This document shows positions 1 through 8,307 of a stretch of DNA of 64,000 nt, one piece after another. Numbering within the stretch: the stretch's first letter is position 1; every line of letters starts with the position of its first letter. Under the pieces are notes generated by a model. It was not told where the DNA came from. It saw only the letters and a program-made list of their open reading frames with translations, and ran no database searches. This DNA comes from Heyndrickxia sporothermodurans (lineage in GTDB: Bacteria; Bacillota; Bacilli; Bacillales; Bacillaceae_C). The translations under genes and the position numbers were made by a program. The DNA lies in contig CP066701.1 in NCBI GenBank assembly GCA_016756695.1, forward strand, positions 1,826,001-1,890,000, given 5' to 3'.

Positions 1-366
1 CGCACCTTGTTGGAGCAGGCGAACCATTTAGTGCAAATTCCTTTCGTTGATATTGCGATTGGACAAGAAAAGACAGAAGCTGAAATTAGACAACTTGAAA
101 AAGATTTATACTCGACTGATGTTATCAAACTAGGTGAAGTAATGGAAAAAGGCTTCCATGAGTTAAAAGCGTATTATGAATCACTTTCTGAAGAGGACTT
201 CTTAGAAAAGGTAACAAAACCATTTTATTTTTCTCCTGATATGGAAGGTCATACGCAAGCGAAATGGTTGATTGAAACAACTACACATGCATTTCACCAT
301 CGCGGGCAATTTTTTAATTATTTAAAAGAGCTGGGGAAAGAAGTGAATATGTTTGATTTATATTAA
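1..366 (+). CDS. DinB/YfiT-family protein, 5' end cut by the window
   Basis: The reading frame is open from the first base, so the start lies outside the window; TTG at 7 is only the first possible in-window start and has no ribosome site. About 120 C-terminal residues remain. They are helical and contain a T-THAFHHRGQ stretch, which matches the third-helix histidine motif (HxxxHRGQ) of the DinB/YfiT metal-binding four-helix bundle. Members are thiol-dependent transferases or stress-induced proteins; the substrate cannot be told from sequence. A terminator follows 7 bases after the stop, so this is the last gene of its transcript. Confidence 0.75.
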   Translation, partial: RTLLEQANHLVQIPFVDIAIGQEKTEAEIRQLEKDLYSTDVIKLGEVMEKGFHELKAYYESLSEEDFLEKVTKPFYFSPDMEGHTQAKWLIETTTHAFHHRGQFFNYLKELGKEVNMFDLY

Positions 367-372
367 CAAACA

Positions 373-406
373 AAAAAATCCGTTGCGAATTAGGCAGCGG
401 TTTTTT
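373..406 (+). terminator. Rho-independent terminator after the DinB-family gene
   Basis: The stem CCGTTGC (380-386) pairs with GCAGCGG (394-400) and is followed by six T. Confidence 0.8.
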
Positions 407-413
407 AGATTTT

Positions 414-614
414 TCAATAGGATTGAATGCGAGAATTCATTCGCCAATTTCTACTACATAACACTTCAATCATATGATTTATTTTATCCCTATCATTTAA
501 CGCTTTTTTTATAATTTGAACTTCGTTTTTCGTAACAGACAGCCCGAAATATTTTGCTAGTGTTTTTTCTACATTGGCACCTCTTGCAATTTCATTAGCG
601 ATTTCAGTTTCCAT
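414..614 (-). CDS. Small protein of unknown function, 66 aa
   Basis: I do not recognise this protein. It is small, basic and helical, rich in charged residues, with no membrane segment or signal peptide. Support for a real gene is the GGAGGTG ribosome site (complement of 622-628) about eight bases before the ATG. It converges on the DinB-family gene, and the terminator at 373-406 lies just past its 3' end and could serve both directions. Confidence 0.55.
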   Translation of the reverse strand: METEIANEIARGANVEKTLAKYFGLSVTKNEVQIIKKALNDRDKINHMIEVLCSRNWRMNSRIQSY

Positions 615-983
615 CCAAATACACCTCCATGAAATTCTTTAATTAAAGTTTAAATCCAAAATATTAAATTCGAATGAACATAGATTTAAGATTCGGTAAA
701 GATTTGACATGTTTTAGGTGATGTTAACACATACTAAGTGTTGTGAATATGGGTTGGTAAAATATATTAGAATAGAAATTAAAATAACAATAATCTGAAT
801 GTAATCCTTTTCGTTGTGAGAGTATAAATTTTATGTTTTAATTTTATAGACCTTATTTTTATTAAGTAGAATATCGTTTGTTTTATACACTTTTAATACA
901 TAACTTTTAATAATCGATATTATATTGGGAAAATAAACATAAGTACTGCAACATAGAAAAAATTTCGTGATGGAGGAAATATA
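615..983 (+). other. Intergenic region upstream of nupC
   Basis: This is an AT-rich 369-bp gap between divergent genes. The best promoter-like pair is TTGTGA (741-746), a 16-bp spacer and TATATT (763-768), pointing at nupC. A TTGACA at 704-709 has no convincing -10 box. GGAGG at 972-976 is the nupC ribosome site. No hairpin or RNA gene is visible. Confidence 0.4.
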
Positions 984-2162
984 ATGAAATATATTATTTC
1001 GATTATCGGTTTACTTATTGTAATAGGACTAGCTTTGCTAGTAAGTAATAACCGTAAAAAGGTTAATTATAAACCGATTATTTTAATGATTGTTATTCAG
1101 ATTGTACTAGCTGCATTATTGTTGAATACAAAGTTTGGATTGGTATTAATTAAAGCTATTGCAGAAATTTTTACAAAACTGCTTGAATATGCTGGTGAAG
1201 GAATCTCCTTTGTATTTGGAGGAATTGCTAATAAAGGGGAAGCCCCTTTCTTTTTAAATGTTCTTCTTCCAATTGTATTTATTTCAGTGTTGATAGGAAT
1301 ATTCCAATATTTACGGATTCTTCCATTGATAATGAAAGGGATCGGTTTGTTACTTAGTAAAATTAACGGGATGGGGAAGCTGGAATCATATAATGCCGTT
1401 GCCTCTGCAATGGTCGGGCAATCGGAAGTATTTATAACGGTGAAAAAACAATTGAATCATCTTCCTCCACATCGTCTATATACGTTATGCGCATCTGCCA
1501 TGTCAACTGTTTCGATGTCTATTGTTGGCGCGTATATGACTATGATTGAACCAAAATATGTGGTAACGGCGCTCGTCATCAATTTATTTGGTGGATTTAT
1601 CATCTCTTCAATTATTAATCCATATAAGGTTGACAGCGATGAAGATATTTTAGAAATTCAAGAGGAAAAGCAAAGCTTCTTTGAAATGCTAGGTGAATAT
1701 ATTCTCGATGGCTTTAAAGTAGCGATCATTGTTGGAGCCATGTTAATTGGATTTGTAGCGTTAATTGCAGCTATCAATAATGTGTTTGATTTGATATTCG
1801 GTATTTCATTCCAACAAATCCTTGGCTATATTTTCTCCCCTGTTGCCTTTATTATGGGAATTCCTTGGGCAGATGCAGTGAAAGCCGGCGGAATTATGGC
1901 AACAAAGCTTGTAACAAATGAGTTTGTGGCGATGATTGATCTGACCAAAATTCAATCAAGCTTTAGCTCGCGGACAATTGGTATCATCTCTGTGTTCCTC
2001 GTTTCCTTTGCAAACTTCTCATCCATTGGAATTATTGCAGGTGCAGTAAAGGGATTAAGTGAAAAACAAGGAAACACAGTTGCACGTTTCGGATTAAAAT
2101 TATTATATGGCGCTACACTTGTTAGCATATTATCGGCTATTATTGTTAGCTTTGTTTTATAA
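984..2162 (+). CDS. nupC: Concentrative nucleoside transporter, NupC family
   Basis: The 392-aa integral membrane protein belongs to the CNT family, which imports nucleosides with a cation. It has the usual Bacillus NupC length and N terminus ([11 protein letters not shown]), an [10 protein letters not shown] segment near residue 72, the GQSEVFI motif near 146 and a C-terminal NFSSIGI segment near 345. The ATG has GGAGGAAAT just upstream. It is monocistronic, with a long upstream gap and a strong terminator directly after the stop. Whether it prefers pyrimidines or purines cannot be read from the sequence. Confidence 0.9.
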   Translation: MKYIISIIGLLIVIGLALLVSNNRKKVNYKPIILMIVIQIVLAALLLNTKFGLVLIKAIAEIFTKLLEYAGEGISFVFGGIANKGEAPFFLNVLLPIVFISVLIGIFQYLRILPLIMKGIGLLLSKINGMGKLESYNAVASAMVGQSEVFITVKKQLNHLPPHRLYTLCASAMSTVSMSIVGAYMTMIEPKYVVTALVINLFGGFIISSIINPYKVDSDEDILEIQEEKQSFFEMLGEYILDGFKVAIIVGAMLIGFVALIAAINNVFDLIFGISFQQILGYIFSPVAFIMGIPWADAVKAGGIMATKLVTNEFVAMIDLTKIQSSFSSRTIGIISVFLVSFANFSSIGIIAGAVKGLSEKQGNTVARFGLKLLYGATLVSILSAIIVSFVL

Positions 2163-2164
2163 AT

Positions 2165-2216
2165 GAAAAAAAGGACCTGTTTGTTTTTTTGAGAGAACAA
2201 ATGGATCCTTTTTTTA
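2165..2216 (+). terminator. Rho-independent terminator of nupC
   Basis: A long stem (AAAAGGAcctgTTTGTT with AACAAAtggaTCCTTTT) ends in seven T. It is roughly symmetric and could work in both directions. Confidence 0.85.
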
Positions 2217-2222
2217 TTTACC

Positions 2223-2479
2223 TACGGGAAGATGAAGAGAAAGCCCGAATGAAGTTCCCGCAAAGATAGGATACGGGAAGAAGAGGAGAAGAAAGCTCGA
2301 ATGAAGTTCCCGCAAGAATAGGATACGGGAAGATGAAGAGAAGAAGGCCCGAATGAAGTTCCCGCAAGAATAGGATACGAGAAGATGAGGAGGAAAAAGC
2401 CCAACTGAAGTTCCCGCAAGGACTGTGTTCGGGAAGATAAGGATGAGAAAACATGCATGAAATACTCGAAAAAAACCAA
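2223..2479. repeat. Tandem repeat array, about five units of 52 bp
   Basis: Units begin with TACGGGAAG or close variants at 2223, 2272, 2324, 2376 and 2428. The first step is 49 bp and the next three are exactly 52 bp; the last unit decays. Each unit carries the inverted repeat TTCCCG...CGGGAA with a 13-base loop (for example 2307-2312 and 2326-2331) and a purine-rich GAAGATGAAGAGAAG stretch. Reading frames on the minus strand cross the array but have no ribosome site and only mirror the repeat. It sits directly after the nupC terminator. Confidence 0.9.
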
Positions 2480-2726
2480 TCCACCCTGCGCTTTGTAAAA
2501 AGTGGAAAAGCGCCTCTAATTTTAGGCTATGTTAAAGTTTAATGGTGATTTTGTACACTATGAAAGCGAGCACCTGTAGCTGAAATCGAAAAACGATTTT
2601 AACAGCACCTATTTAGAAAGCATATTCTCCATTAGAAAAAATTTTTCACAGTAGCGTTTCGAAGTATAAATTGGTAGACTTTTCAATATACACTACATCT
2701 ATCAATAGTTATGAATGGAGATTAAT
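2480..2726 (+). other. Gap with two hairpins upstream of the two-component system
   Basis: Two clear hairpins are visible: GCGCTTT (2488-2494) with AAAGCGC (2507-2513), and AAATCG (2583-2588) with CGATTT (2594-2599). Neither is followed by a T tract. The promoter of the downstream genes must lie here, but I see no strong -35/-10 pair. Confidence 0.5.
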
Positions 2727-3416
2727 ATGAAGAACATATTAGTTGTTGATGACGACAGAGAAATTGTAAATTTGATCACGATTTATCTGAAAAATGAAGG
2801 GTTCCATGTGTTAAAAGCCCATAATGGGGTGGAAGCTTTAGCGATTATGAACCATGAACAGGTAGAATTGATGATTATAGATATTATGATGCCTGAAATG
2901 GACGGGATGGAGTTATGTCGCAGCATTAGGGAAAAGAATCAGGTTCCTATTATTATGCTGAGTGCAAAAGGAGAAGACATGGATAAAGTTCTTGGTCTCA
3001 TGACAGGTGCAGATGATTATATGATCAAGCCGTTCAATCCATTGGAACTAATAGCCCGGGTGAAGTCATTGTTGAGAAGATCTTACCAATATAAAATTGA
3101 CACGCATTCGAATGAAAGTGAAATTATCAGCATTCATTCACTTGAGATCAATCGCAGCTCACATCAAGTATTAAATGGTGGTATCCCGATTTCGCTAACG
3201 GCTAAAGAGTTTGATATTTTATATTTACTTGCTAGTAATCGAGGACGAGTTTTTAGCACGGAAGAAATTTTTGAACGTGTATGGGATGAAAAATACTTTG
3301 CTTCTAATAATACGGTAATGGTTCATATTAGCCATTTAAGAGATAAATTGGAGAAGGAATTAGGCTATAAATTGATCAAAACCGTATGGGGGGTCGGTTA
3401 TAAGATTGAAGAATAG
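2727..3416 (+). CDS. Response regulator, OmpR/PhoB family (VanR-like)
   Basis: The 229-aa protein has a receiver domain (residues 1-120) and a winged-helix DNA-binding domain (about 130-229). Receiver residues are in place: acidic pocket D8-D10, phospho-acceptor D52 in IIDIMMPEMDG, S79 and K101. I chose ATG 2727 rather than the in-frame ATG 2715 because GGAG at 2717-2720 is then correctly spaced. The kinase gene overlaps its 3' end by 11 bases. The resemblance to VanR is inferred from overall sequence and from the carboxypeptidase downstream; no vanHAX-type ligase genes are present, so glycopeptide resistance is not implied. Confidence 0.9.
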   Translation: MKNILVVDDDREIVNLITIYLKNEGFHVLKAHNGVEALAIMNHEQVELMIIDIMMPEMDGMELCRSIREKNQVPIIMLSAKGEDMDKVLGLMTGADDYMIKPFNPLELIARVKSLLRRSYQYKIDTHSNESEIISIHSLEINRSSHQVLNGGIPISLTAKEFDILYLLASNRGRVFSTEEIFERVWDEKYFASNNTVMVHISHLRDKLEKELGYKLIKTVWGVGYKIEE

Positions 3417-4521
3417 GTTGATTAATCAAATACAAGGGAAGATTATGCTCCTAATTCTAAGCAGCTTAGTGTTATCTACAATCGTTTTCGCGATCCTTTT
3501 CGTTATTTTATATATGTTAAAAAATATGTCAGTTATTCCTTATCGGGTGTTATACAGTTTTTATAAATTCGATCAAAAATATGGCTATGCATATTTAGGG
3601 GTGTTCCTCTACCTACTTTTATTTATCTTATTTGTACTCATCCTTAGCAGAGGATGGGGCAGGGATTTTAATAAAGTATTGGAGGGAACGAAAAAAATAT
3701 CCGAAGGAGAGCTTGATTTTCAGGTTCCCGTTTATTCAAATAATGAATTGGGGGAAATGTCAGGGAATATTAATCGAATTTCCGAGCAATTGCACCATTC
3801 CATCCAAGAGGAGCGGCGGGCGGTACAAGGAAAGAATGAATTAATTACGAATGTCTCGCATGATTTGAGGACCCCTCTGACATCAATTATGGGGTACTTG
3901 CGTCTAATAGAAGAGGACCGGTATAAGGATGAAGTGGAGCTTCGATATTACGTGAATATCGCGTATGAAAAGGCCATGAACTTGGAACGAATGGTTAGTG
4001 ATTTATTTGAATACACGCGTGTAAACTTTGGTACTCAACGTTTGGAAAAAATCGAAATTGATTTAATTCAGCTGTTGTCTCAAATTACCGCCCAGTTTAT
4101 CCCGATTCTGGAAGAGGCAGATATGGAGATTAATTTTATTGCTGTAGATGAGAATATTATGATTAAAGCGGATGCGGATAAATTAGTGAGGGTATTCGAA
4201 AATTTAATCTCTAATGGGATGAAGTATGGGAAAGAGGGAAAGAAGCTTTTGATAAGAGCCAGAAAGTTAGAAGACCAAGCTAGTGTCGAAGTGACTAATT
4301 ATGGGGAACCGATTTCCTCTTCTGATCTTCCATATATTTTTGACCGGTTTTATCGAGTCGAGAAATCCCGCTCATTAGACACAGGCGGTTCAGGACTCGG
4401 TCTGGCTATTACGAAAAGTATTATCGAACAACACGATGGTAATATAGAAGTAACGAGTAATAAACAAGAAACGAAATTTTCTATTACACTCCCTTTAAAT
4501 CAAATCGCCTATATTGAATAG
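3406..4521 (+). CDS. Sensor histidine kinase (VanS-like)
   Basis: The 371-aa membrane kinase has TM1 (about 12-38), a short extracellular loop, TM2 (about 61-81), a HAMP linker (82-135), a dimerisation/phospho-acceptor helix with H152 in NVSHDLRTP, and an ATPase domain with an N box (FENLISNGMKYG) and GGSGLGLAI. It starts at TTG inside the response-regulator gene, preceded by GGGGGTCGG, so the two are translationally coupled. The loop of only about 20 residues is short for direct ligand binding, so the signal may be sensed in the membrane. The terminator overlaps its last codons. Confidence 0.9.
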   Translation: MKNRLINQIQGKIMLLILSSLVLSTIVFAILFVILYMLKNMSVIPYRVLYSFYKFDQKYGYAYLGVFLYLLLFILFVLILSRGWGRDFNKVLEGTKKISEGELDFQVPVYSNNELGEMSGNINRISEQLHHSIQEERRAVQGKNELITNVSHDLRTPLTSIMGYLRLIEEDRYKDEVELRYYVNIAYEKAMNLERMVSDLFEYTRVNFGTQRLEKIEIDLIQLLSQITAQFIPILEEADMEINFIAVDENIMIKADADKLVRVFENLISNGMKYGKEGKKLLIRARKLEDQASVEVTNYGEPISSSDLPYIFDRFYRVEKSRSLDTGGSGLGLAITKSIIEQHDGNIEVTSNKQETKFSITLPLNQIAYIE

Positions 4522-4533
4522 GCGATTTTTTTC
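4501..4533 (+). terminator. Terminator overlapping the kinase stop codon
   Basis: AAATCGCCTA (4502-4511) pairs with TAGGCGATTT and is followed by a T run. The hairpin includes the last codons of the kinase gene, so the carboxypeptidase downstream must have its own promoter. Confidence 0.85.
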
Positions 4534-4587
4534 TTAAGAAAGACTTAAGAAATATTTACATACCACTTAAACTTCCCGTTTTATAGT
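4533..4587 (+). promoter_or_regulatory. Candidate response-regulator box and promoter of the carboxypeptidase gene
   Basis: CTTAAGAAA occurs at 4533-4541 and again at 4544-4552, a direct repeat with an 11-bp step; a weaker copy (CTTAAACTT) sits at 4566-4574, exactly two further steps on. OmpR-family regulators bind such phased direct repeats upstream of -35. TATAGT at 4582-4587 is a possible -10 box; the -35 (TTTACA, 4555-4560) is 21 bp away and so weak, as expected for an activated promoter. That this box is bound by the adjacent regulator is inference. Confidence 0.5.
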
Positions 4588-4620
4588 AAAGAAAATGATT
4601 TTTTATTAGAGGTGTTAGTG

Positions 4621-5511
4621 GTGAAAAAGTTTCTTATTCTATGTATTGTCCTTTTTGTAAGTGGCATTTTATATAAATATCCAGAGTATTTGAAAAAACC
4701 ATTTGGTCTGCATATTGAATCTAATAAAAATTTGATTCAAGGAAAGGCGGGCGTACTGATAGATGAGAATAGTGGAAAAATCCTGTATGCTAAAAATGCA
4801 AATGAGCGTCTATACCCTGCAAGTACGACGAAAATATTAACCGCATTGATTGCTTTGGAAAAAGCGAATGAAAATGATCCTATCCGGATAGGGAATGAAG
4901 TGATGTTAAGAGAATCCGGAGAGAGTTCCGCCGGTTTGAAACCAGGGCAGGTGCTCCCGTTTAAAGTATTATTACGTGCGATGTTACTCCCATCAGGAAA
5001 TGATGCAGCAAGGGCGATCGCTGTCTATATCGCCAAAAAGGATAATAACCAGCCAAATATGACTTCAGAAGCTGCGTTGGACTACTTTTCCAAATTAATG
5101 AATGCGAAAGCAAAGCAAATCGGTGCAACCCATTCACATTTTGTCAACCCACATGGTCTACATAATCCCAATCATTATTCAACTGCGGAAGACTTGGCAA
5201 AGATTGCAAGAGAGGCAAGAAAGTTTAAGGAATTTCGGGAAATCGTTAGTGAAGAGGTATATAAAGATTCTTCCGAAACCTTTTATAATCGTAATGAGCT
5301 TGTAAATCGAAGCAGCCAACATTATTTTGATGGAGCAGATGGGATAAAAACTGGATTTACAGATGAAGCAGGACATTGTCTAGTTTCATCTGCCTCAAAA
5401 AACGGAAAAAAACTAATTGCAGTCGTGTTGCATTCTTCGAAAGAAAATGTATGGAATGATTCCACAGCGATGTTGGAATATGGATTTCAGGAGAAGTATG
5501 CAAAGAAATAA
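4621..5511 (+). CDS. D-alanyl-D-alanine carboxypeptidase, S11 family
   Basis: This 296-aa penicillin-binding enzyme trims the terminal D-Ala of peptidoglycan stem peptides outside the membrane. The three active-site motifs are present: SxxK (S68-K71 in PASTTK), SGN (125-127) and KTG (243-245). The N-terminal hydrophobic segment (about 3-19) is a signal peptide or anchor. It lacks the beta-rich C-terminal domain and amphipathic anchor of DacA-like proteins, so it is a minimal form. Start GTG 4621 is chosen because AGAGGTG ends six bases earlier; GTG 4612 and 4618 are alternatives. It follows the VanRS-like system and is its likely target. Confidence 0.88.
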   Translation: MKKFLILCIVLFVSGILYKYPEYLKKPFGLHIESNKNLIQGKAGVLIDENSGKILYAKNANERLYPASTTKILTALIALEKANENDPIRIGNEVMLRESGESSAGLKPGQVLPFKVLLRAMLLPSGNDAARAIAVYIAKKDNNQPNMTSEAALDYFSKLMNAKAKQIGATHSHFVNPHGLHNPNHYSTAEDLAKIAREARKFKEFREIVSEEVYKDSSETFYNRNELVNRSSQHYFDGADGIKTGFTDEAGHCLVSSASKNGKKLIAVVLHSSKENVWNDSTAMLEYGFQEKYAKK

Positions 5512-5555
5512 ATATCGGTGTTTATGTGCTAAACTTTATTGAAGGGGTGATGATT

Positions 5556-6221
5556 TTGAGAAAACGAATTGCTCTTTCTTGGAGTGGAGGGAAAGACAGT
5601 TGTCAAGCATTAGATGAACTAGTGAAACAAGGTTATGAAATAGCTTGCCTTGTTACTACAGCCCCGAAGGAAACGGGCCTAACCTTTGCACATGGAGAAA
5701 GAATTGAATTAATCGAAGCACAAGCAAGATCGCTCCGGATTCCAGTTAACATCATTCATTGTTCTTTTGATAGCTATACGGATGACTTTCACAGAGAAAT
5801 TCTAAAGTTAAAGGAAATATATCAATTAGATGCCATTGCCTTTGGTGATTTATACTTAAATGGACATCGGGAATGGGGGGAGAAATTAGCGGAAGGAGCG
5901 GAAATTGAAGCTCTTTATCCATTATGGATGAAACAGGAGGATGCCGTTGGTGCGCTCTCTACTTTTATTGATACAGGCTATCAAGCAATCGTTATCCGAA
6001 CGATGCATAATCAACTTCCTGATAACTGGCTTGGAAAACGAGTTGATAAGGAATTTTGGAAGGAAATTCAAAAGTATGATGTATGTCCAATGGGTGAATC
6101 GGGTGAATACCATACATTTGTTTTTGATGGACCATTATTTCATGAGAAAATAAACGTTCGAACCGGTTCGAAAATCGTTCAGGATTATTCTACTAAACTG
6201 GAAGTTTTTCTAAATAATTAA
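5556..6221 (+). CDS. Dph6-like PP-loop ATP pyrophosphatase
   Basis: The protein (about 221 aa) belongs to the Dph6/MJ0570 family of adenine nucleotide alpha hydrolases. The PP-loop SGGKDS lies at residues 10-15. The middle has FGDLYLNGHREWGEKL and the C-terminal part GESGEYHTFVFDGP, both typical of the family. Eukaryotic Dph6 makes diphthamide, but bacteria lack that modification, so the role here is unknown. TTG 5556 is preferred because AAGGGG is then six to eight bases upstream; ATG 5550 is too close to it and GTG 5526 has no ribosome site. A terminator follows. Confidence 0.8.
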   Translation: MRKRIALSWSGGKDSCQALDELVKQGYEIACLVTTAPKETGLTFAHGERIELIEAQARSLRIPVNIIHCSFDSYTDDFHREILKLKEIYQLDAIAFGDLYLNGHREWGEKLAEGAEIEALYPLWMKQEDAVGALSTFIDTGYQAIVIRTMHNQLPDNWLGKRVDKEFWKEIQKYDVCPMGESGEYHTFVFDGPLFHEKINVRTGSKIVQDYSTKLEVFLNN

Positions 6222-6222
6222 A

Positions 6223-6254
6223 GAATGAGGAAAAAAACACATTTCCTCATTTTT
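6223..6254 (+). terminator. Rho-independent terminator
   Basis: AATGAGGAAA (6224-6233) pairs with TTTCCTCATT (6242-6251), followed by T. It also lies just past the 3' end of the convergent gene at 6282 and may act in both directions. Confidence 0.8.
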
Positions 6255-6281
6255 AATCAAATACTCTAAGAAAACAGCCTT

Positions 6282-6755
6282 TTATATATGAAAAATACTA
6301 TCTAAAACGGTTAATGGGTGTTCATAACGACGACCAAACTCACTTCCGGTATAAAAAAACTCAGGTCTTTCTAAATAACTTGAAAGCGTTTGTTCCTTTT
6401 TAATTTCCCATTTAAGTTGGTCAATCGTATGATCAAAAGTATACGAAGCTGACTGATTAGGTGTATTGTATTTTACAGAAATTGAAGCGATTTGGTCCCT
6501 ATCTTTCATGATAAAAATATCATTTCCGTCATTAGTAAAGGCTTTAAATTCTAATGAATCATAAGCAACCATGACTGATTGGTGACTTGTTCTAACAACA
6601 AATCCTCTTTCTCTAAAATAATCCTCAAAAACAGCAAGAAATTCATCGACCTTACTTTTCAATCTGGGCAATACCCGTTCTTCATATAGTTGTTTGTTCT
6701 TTTCTTTTAATTGAGCCAATTCCACTTGTAAATCTTTTAAATCCGCATTGCTCAT
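6282..6755 (-). CDS. Protein of unknown function with N-terminal coiled coil, 157 aa
   Basis: I do not recognise a family. The first 30 or so residues (LKDLQVELAQLKEKNKQLYE) have a heptad pattern suggesting a coiled coil. The rest is mixed alpha/beta and soluble with no signal peptide; an aromatic FDHTIDQLKWEI stretch precedes the tail. The start ATG has AGGAG about ten bases upstream. It stands alone and converges on the Dph6-like gene. Confidence 0.6.
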   Translation of the reverse strand: MSNADLKDLQVELAQLKEKNKQLYEERVLPRLKSKVDEFLAVFEDYFRERGFVVRTSHQSVMVAYDSLEFKAFTNDGNDIFIMKDRDQIASISVKYNTPNQSASYTFDHTIDQLKWEIKKEQTLSSYLERPEFFYTGSEFGRRYEHPLTVLDSIFHI

Positions 6756-6852
6756 CCCATCATATCTCCTTTAATGTTTCTTTCTTTTATTTTATCAAAA
6801 AAAGGCAACAAAACGTTAGTGTTCATATTGTGTGGTATAGGAGGTGGTATGA

Positions 6853-7191
6853 ATGGCATATGAAATACATGTGTCTACATCTAAACGTCGCTTAGCACTT
6901 TTGAATAATGGTCGGGTAGTTAAAATCTATCCAATTGGGGTTGGGAAAATGCTAACTCCTACGCCAAAAGGAACGTATACAATCATCAATAAACAGCCAA
7001 ATCCGGGTGGACCGTTTGGAGTGATGTGGATGGGGCTATCAAAACCACATTACGGAATACATGGAACGAACAATCCCGCATCAATTGGCAAATTGGTCTC
7101 CCATGGTTGCATTCGAATGTATAACCAAGATGTTTTAGCTCTATCCAAAATTGTACCGATTGGGACAAAGGTAAGAATAAGCCAGACATGA
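6853..7191 (+). CDS. L,D-transpeptidase catalytic-domain protein (YkuD fold)
   Basis: This 112-aa protein consists only of the YkuD catalytic domain, which cross-links peptidoglycan or attaches proteins to it through L,D bonds. The signature is visible: H70 in YGIHGTNN, and SHGCIRM with H84 and the catalytic C86. There is no LysM domain, signal peptide or membrane anchor, unlike B. subtilis YkuD. That would fit action on spore cortex made from the mother cell, or loss of the export part; the former is inference, helped by the GerP-like genes next door. ATG 6853 has AGGAGGTGG at ideal distance. Confidence 0.85.
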   Translation: MAYEIHVSTSKRRLALLNNGRVVKIYPIGVGKMLTPTPKGTYTIINKQPNPGGPFGVMWMGLSKPHYGIHGTNNPASIGKLVSHGCIRMYNQDVLALSKIVPIGTKVRISQT

Positions 7192-7384
7192 GTTTACATT
7201 ATAGCCCTAAATTAAAGTAAACAACAAAGATAAGATATATATAAGGTTCTTCTTTGGAATATGAAGAATATAAATTTTATAAAGGGTTCATCCTGAAGGG
7301 AGGATAGCTGTCAAGCTGAATCCGTTTAATTCTTGGATATCAAGTGTAATTGATGTACATGGATAGAGAAAGGGAAATGGAATT

Positions 7385-7612
7385 ATGGTTTTTGAACCTA
7401 CACAAATAAATCTTAGTGATTTGAAAATTAATAGCTCGGATCATTCGAGTGCAATTACTTTTGGATCTGCAGTTATCGTTGGAAGAAGAGTAGTTGCAAA
7501 GAAAAACCAAGCATTTGGTCAACTTTTATCAGATCGTACCACTATTATATCCTCAAAAAGTTTCACAATTGATGACGATATTGAAGACCACTTTAACACA
7601 AAAGGCATATAA
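7385..7612 (+). CDS. GerPA/GerPF-like spore germination protein (1 of 3)
   Basis: The 75-aa protein is the first of three tandem paralogues. All share an N-terminal INL-x-x-x-KINS motif, then a hydrophobic NAG/NIG-like segment and KxNQAFG near residue 40. This pattern resembles the GerPA/GerPF family, whose members help germinants pass the spore coat. This copy has diverged most: it lacks the NGD and PSVKNS motifs seen in the other two. AAAGGG lies ten bases before the ATG. A sigma-K promoter would be expected but I could not identify one. Confidence 0.65.
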   Translation: MVFEPTQINLSDLKINSSDHSSAITFGSAVIVGRRVVAKKNQAFGQLLSDRTTIISSKSFTIDDDIEDHFNTKGI

Positions 7613-7670
7613 CCAATTAACCCTATCCCTTTAGTTCGATGGTCTGATATAAAACATAGGAGGTACGAAT

Positions 7671-7904
7671 ATGTTATTTGCACCAGCAGTGATTAATCTT
7701 CAGACCTTTAAACTGAATTCAATAGATCATACAGCAGTATTAAATATCGGGCAAAGCCAGCTATTAGATATTTTTGTCGCCTACAAAAGGAATCAAGGAA
7801 TTGGAGAACAAAACGGTGATGGGGTTCGGATCATCTTACCTGTTTCATCCGTGTTAGACTCGGATTTCATTGATAGCCCTTCGGTTAAAAATAGTATAGT
7901 TTAG
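7671..7904 (+). CDS. GerPA/GerPF-like spore germination protein (2 of 3)
   Basis: The 77-aa protein has the same architecture as its neighbours: INLQTFKLNS, NIGQSQ, AYKRNQGIGEQNGD, and the C-terminal SPSVKNS. An AGGAGGT ribosome site precedes the ATG. It is closest to copy 3. In the family these short coat proteins are made in the mother cell and are needed for permeability of the coat to germinants; the role here is inferred. Confidence 0.72.
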   Translation: MLFAPAVINLQTFKLNSIDHTAVLNIGQSQLLDIFVAYKRNQGIGEQNGDGVRIILPVSSVLDSDFIDSPSVKNSIV

Positions 7905-7934
7905 TTTGTATTTCGCAAATAAGGAGTGACATAT

Positions 7935-8171
7935 ATGTTTTTTTTCACACCTATGGTTGTTAATCTTCTCGGATTTAAAATTAATTCAGTCGATAACTCC
8001 TCTGTTATAAATGCCGGTCCTGTTCAATCAATTGATCAATTTACAGCTTATAAACGAAACCAAGCATTTGGCGAATTAAACGGTGATTTATCCCCAACGA
8101 CGCTTCCTATTACAGCAATTGTTGATCCGGACGTAAGTGACAGCCCATCTGTTAAAAATAGTGTTATTTAG
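7935..8171 (+). CDS. GerPA/GerPF-like spore germination protein (3 of 3)
   Basis: The 78-aa protein carries VNLLGFKINS, NAGPVQS, AYKRNQAFGELNGD and a C-terminal SPSVKNSVI nearly identical to copy 2. ATG 7935 is preferred to the in-frame GTG 7926 because that GTG is part of the AAGGAGTG ribosome site. It is followed by a hairpin, so the three genes probably form one transcript. Confidence 0.72.
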   Translation: MFFFTPMVVNLLGFKINSVDNSSVINAGPVQSIDQFTAYKRNQAFGELNGDLSPTTLPITAIVDPDVSDSPSVKNSVI

Positions 8172-8211
8172 GCATTTTAAAATATACAAAATTTAATAAA
8201 TGACTTATCCG

Positions 8212-8245
8212 AAAGAGGTGGTATATGGTACCATCTCTTTATTCA
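8212..8245 (+). terminator. Hairpin terminator after the GerP-like genes
   Basis: AAAGAGGTGGTA (8212-8223) pairs with TACCATCTCTTT (8229-8240) with one G-T pair and a 5-base loop. The T tract is short, so strength is uncertain. Confidence 0.65.
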
Positions 8246-8307
8246 TGTTCTTTATTTAGAAAAACGCAGATAACATAATTGGAGGAATAATTGGTTTTAT
8301 ATATAGC

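Noticed and set aside
2218-2484. Overlapping minus-strand frames across the first repeat array as proteins
   Set aside because: They are repeat translations in more than one frame, without ribosome sites or start context.
2727-5511. Vancomycin resistance cluster
   Set aside because: Only VanRS-like regulators and an S11 carboxypeptidase occur; there is no vanH, D-Ala-D-Lac ligase or vanX.
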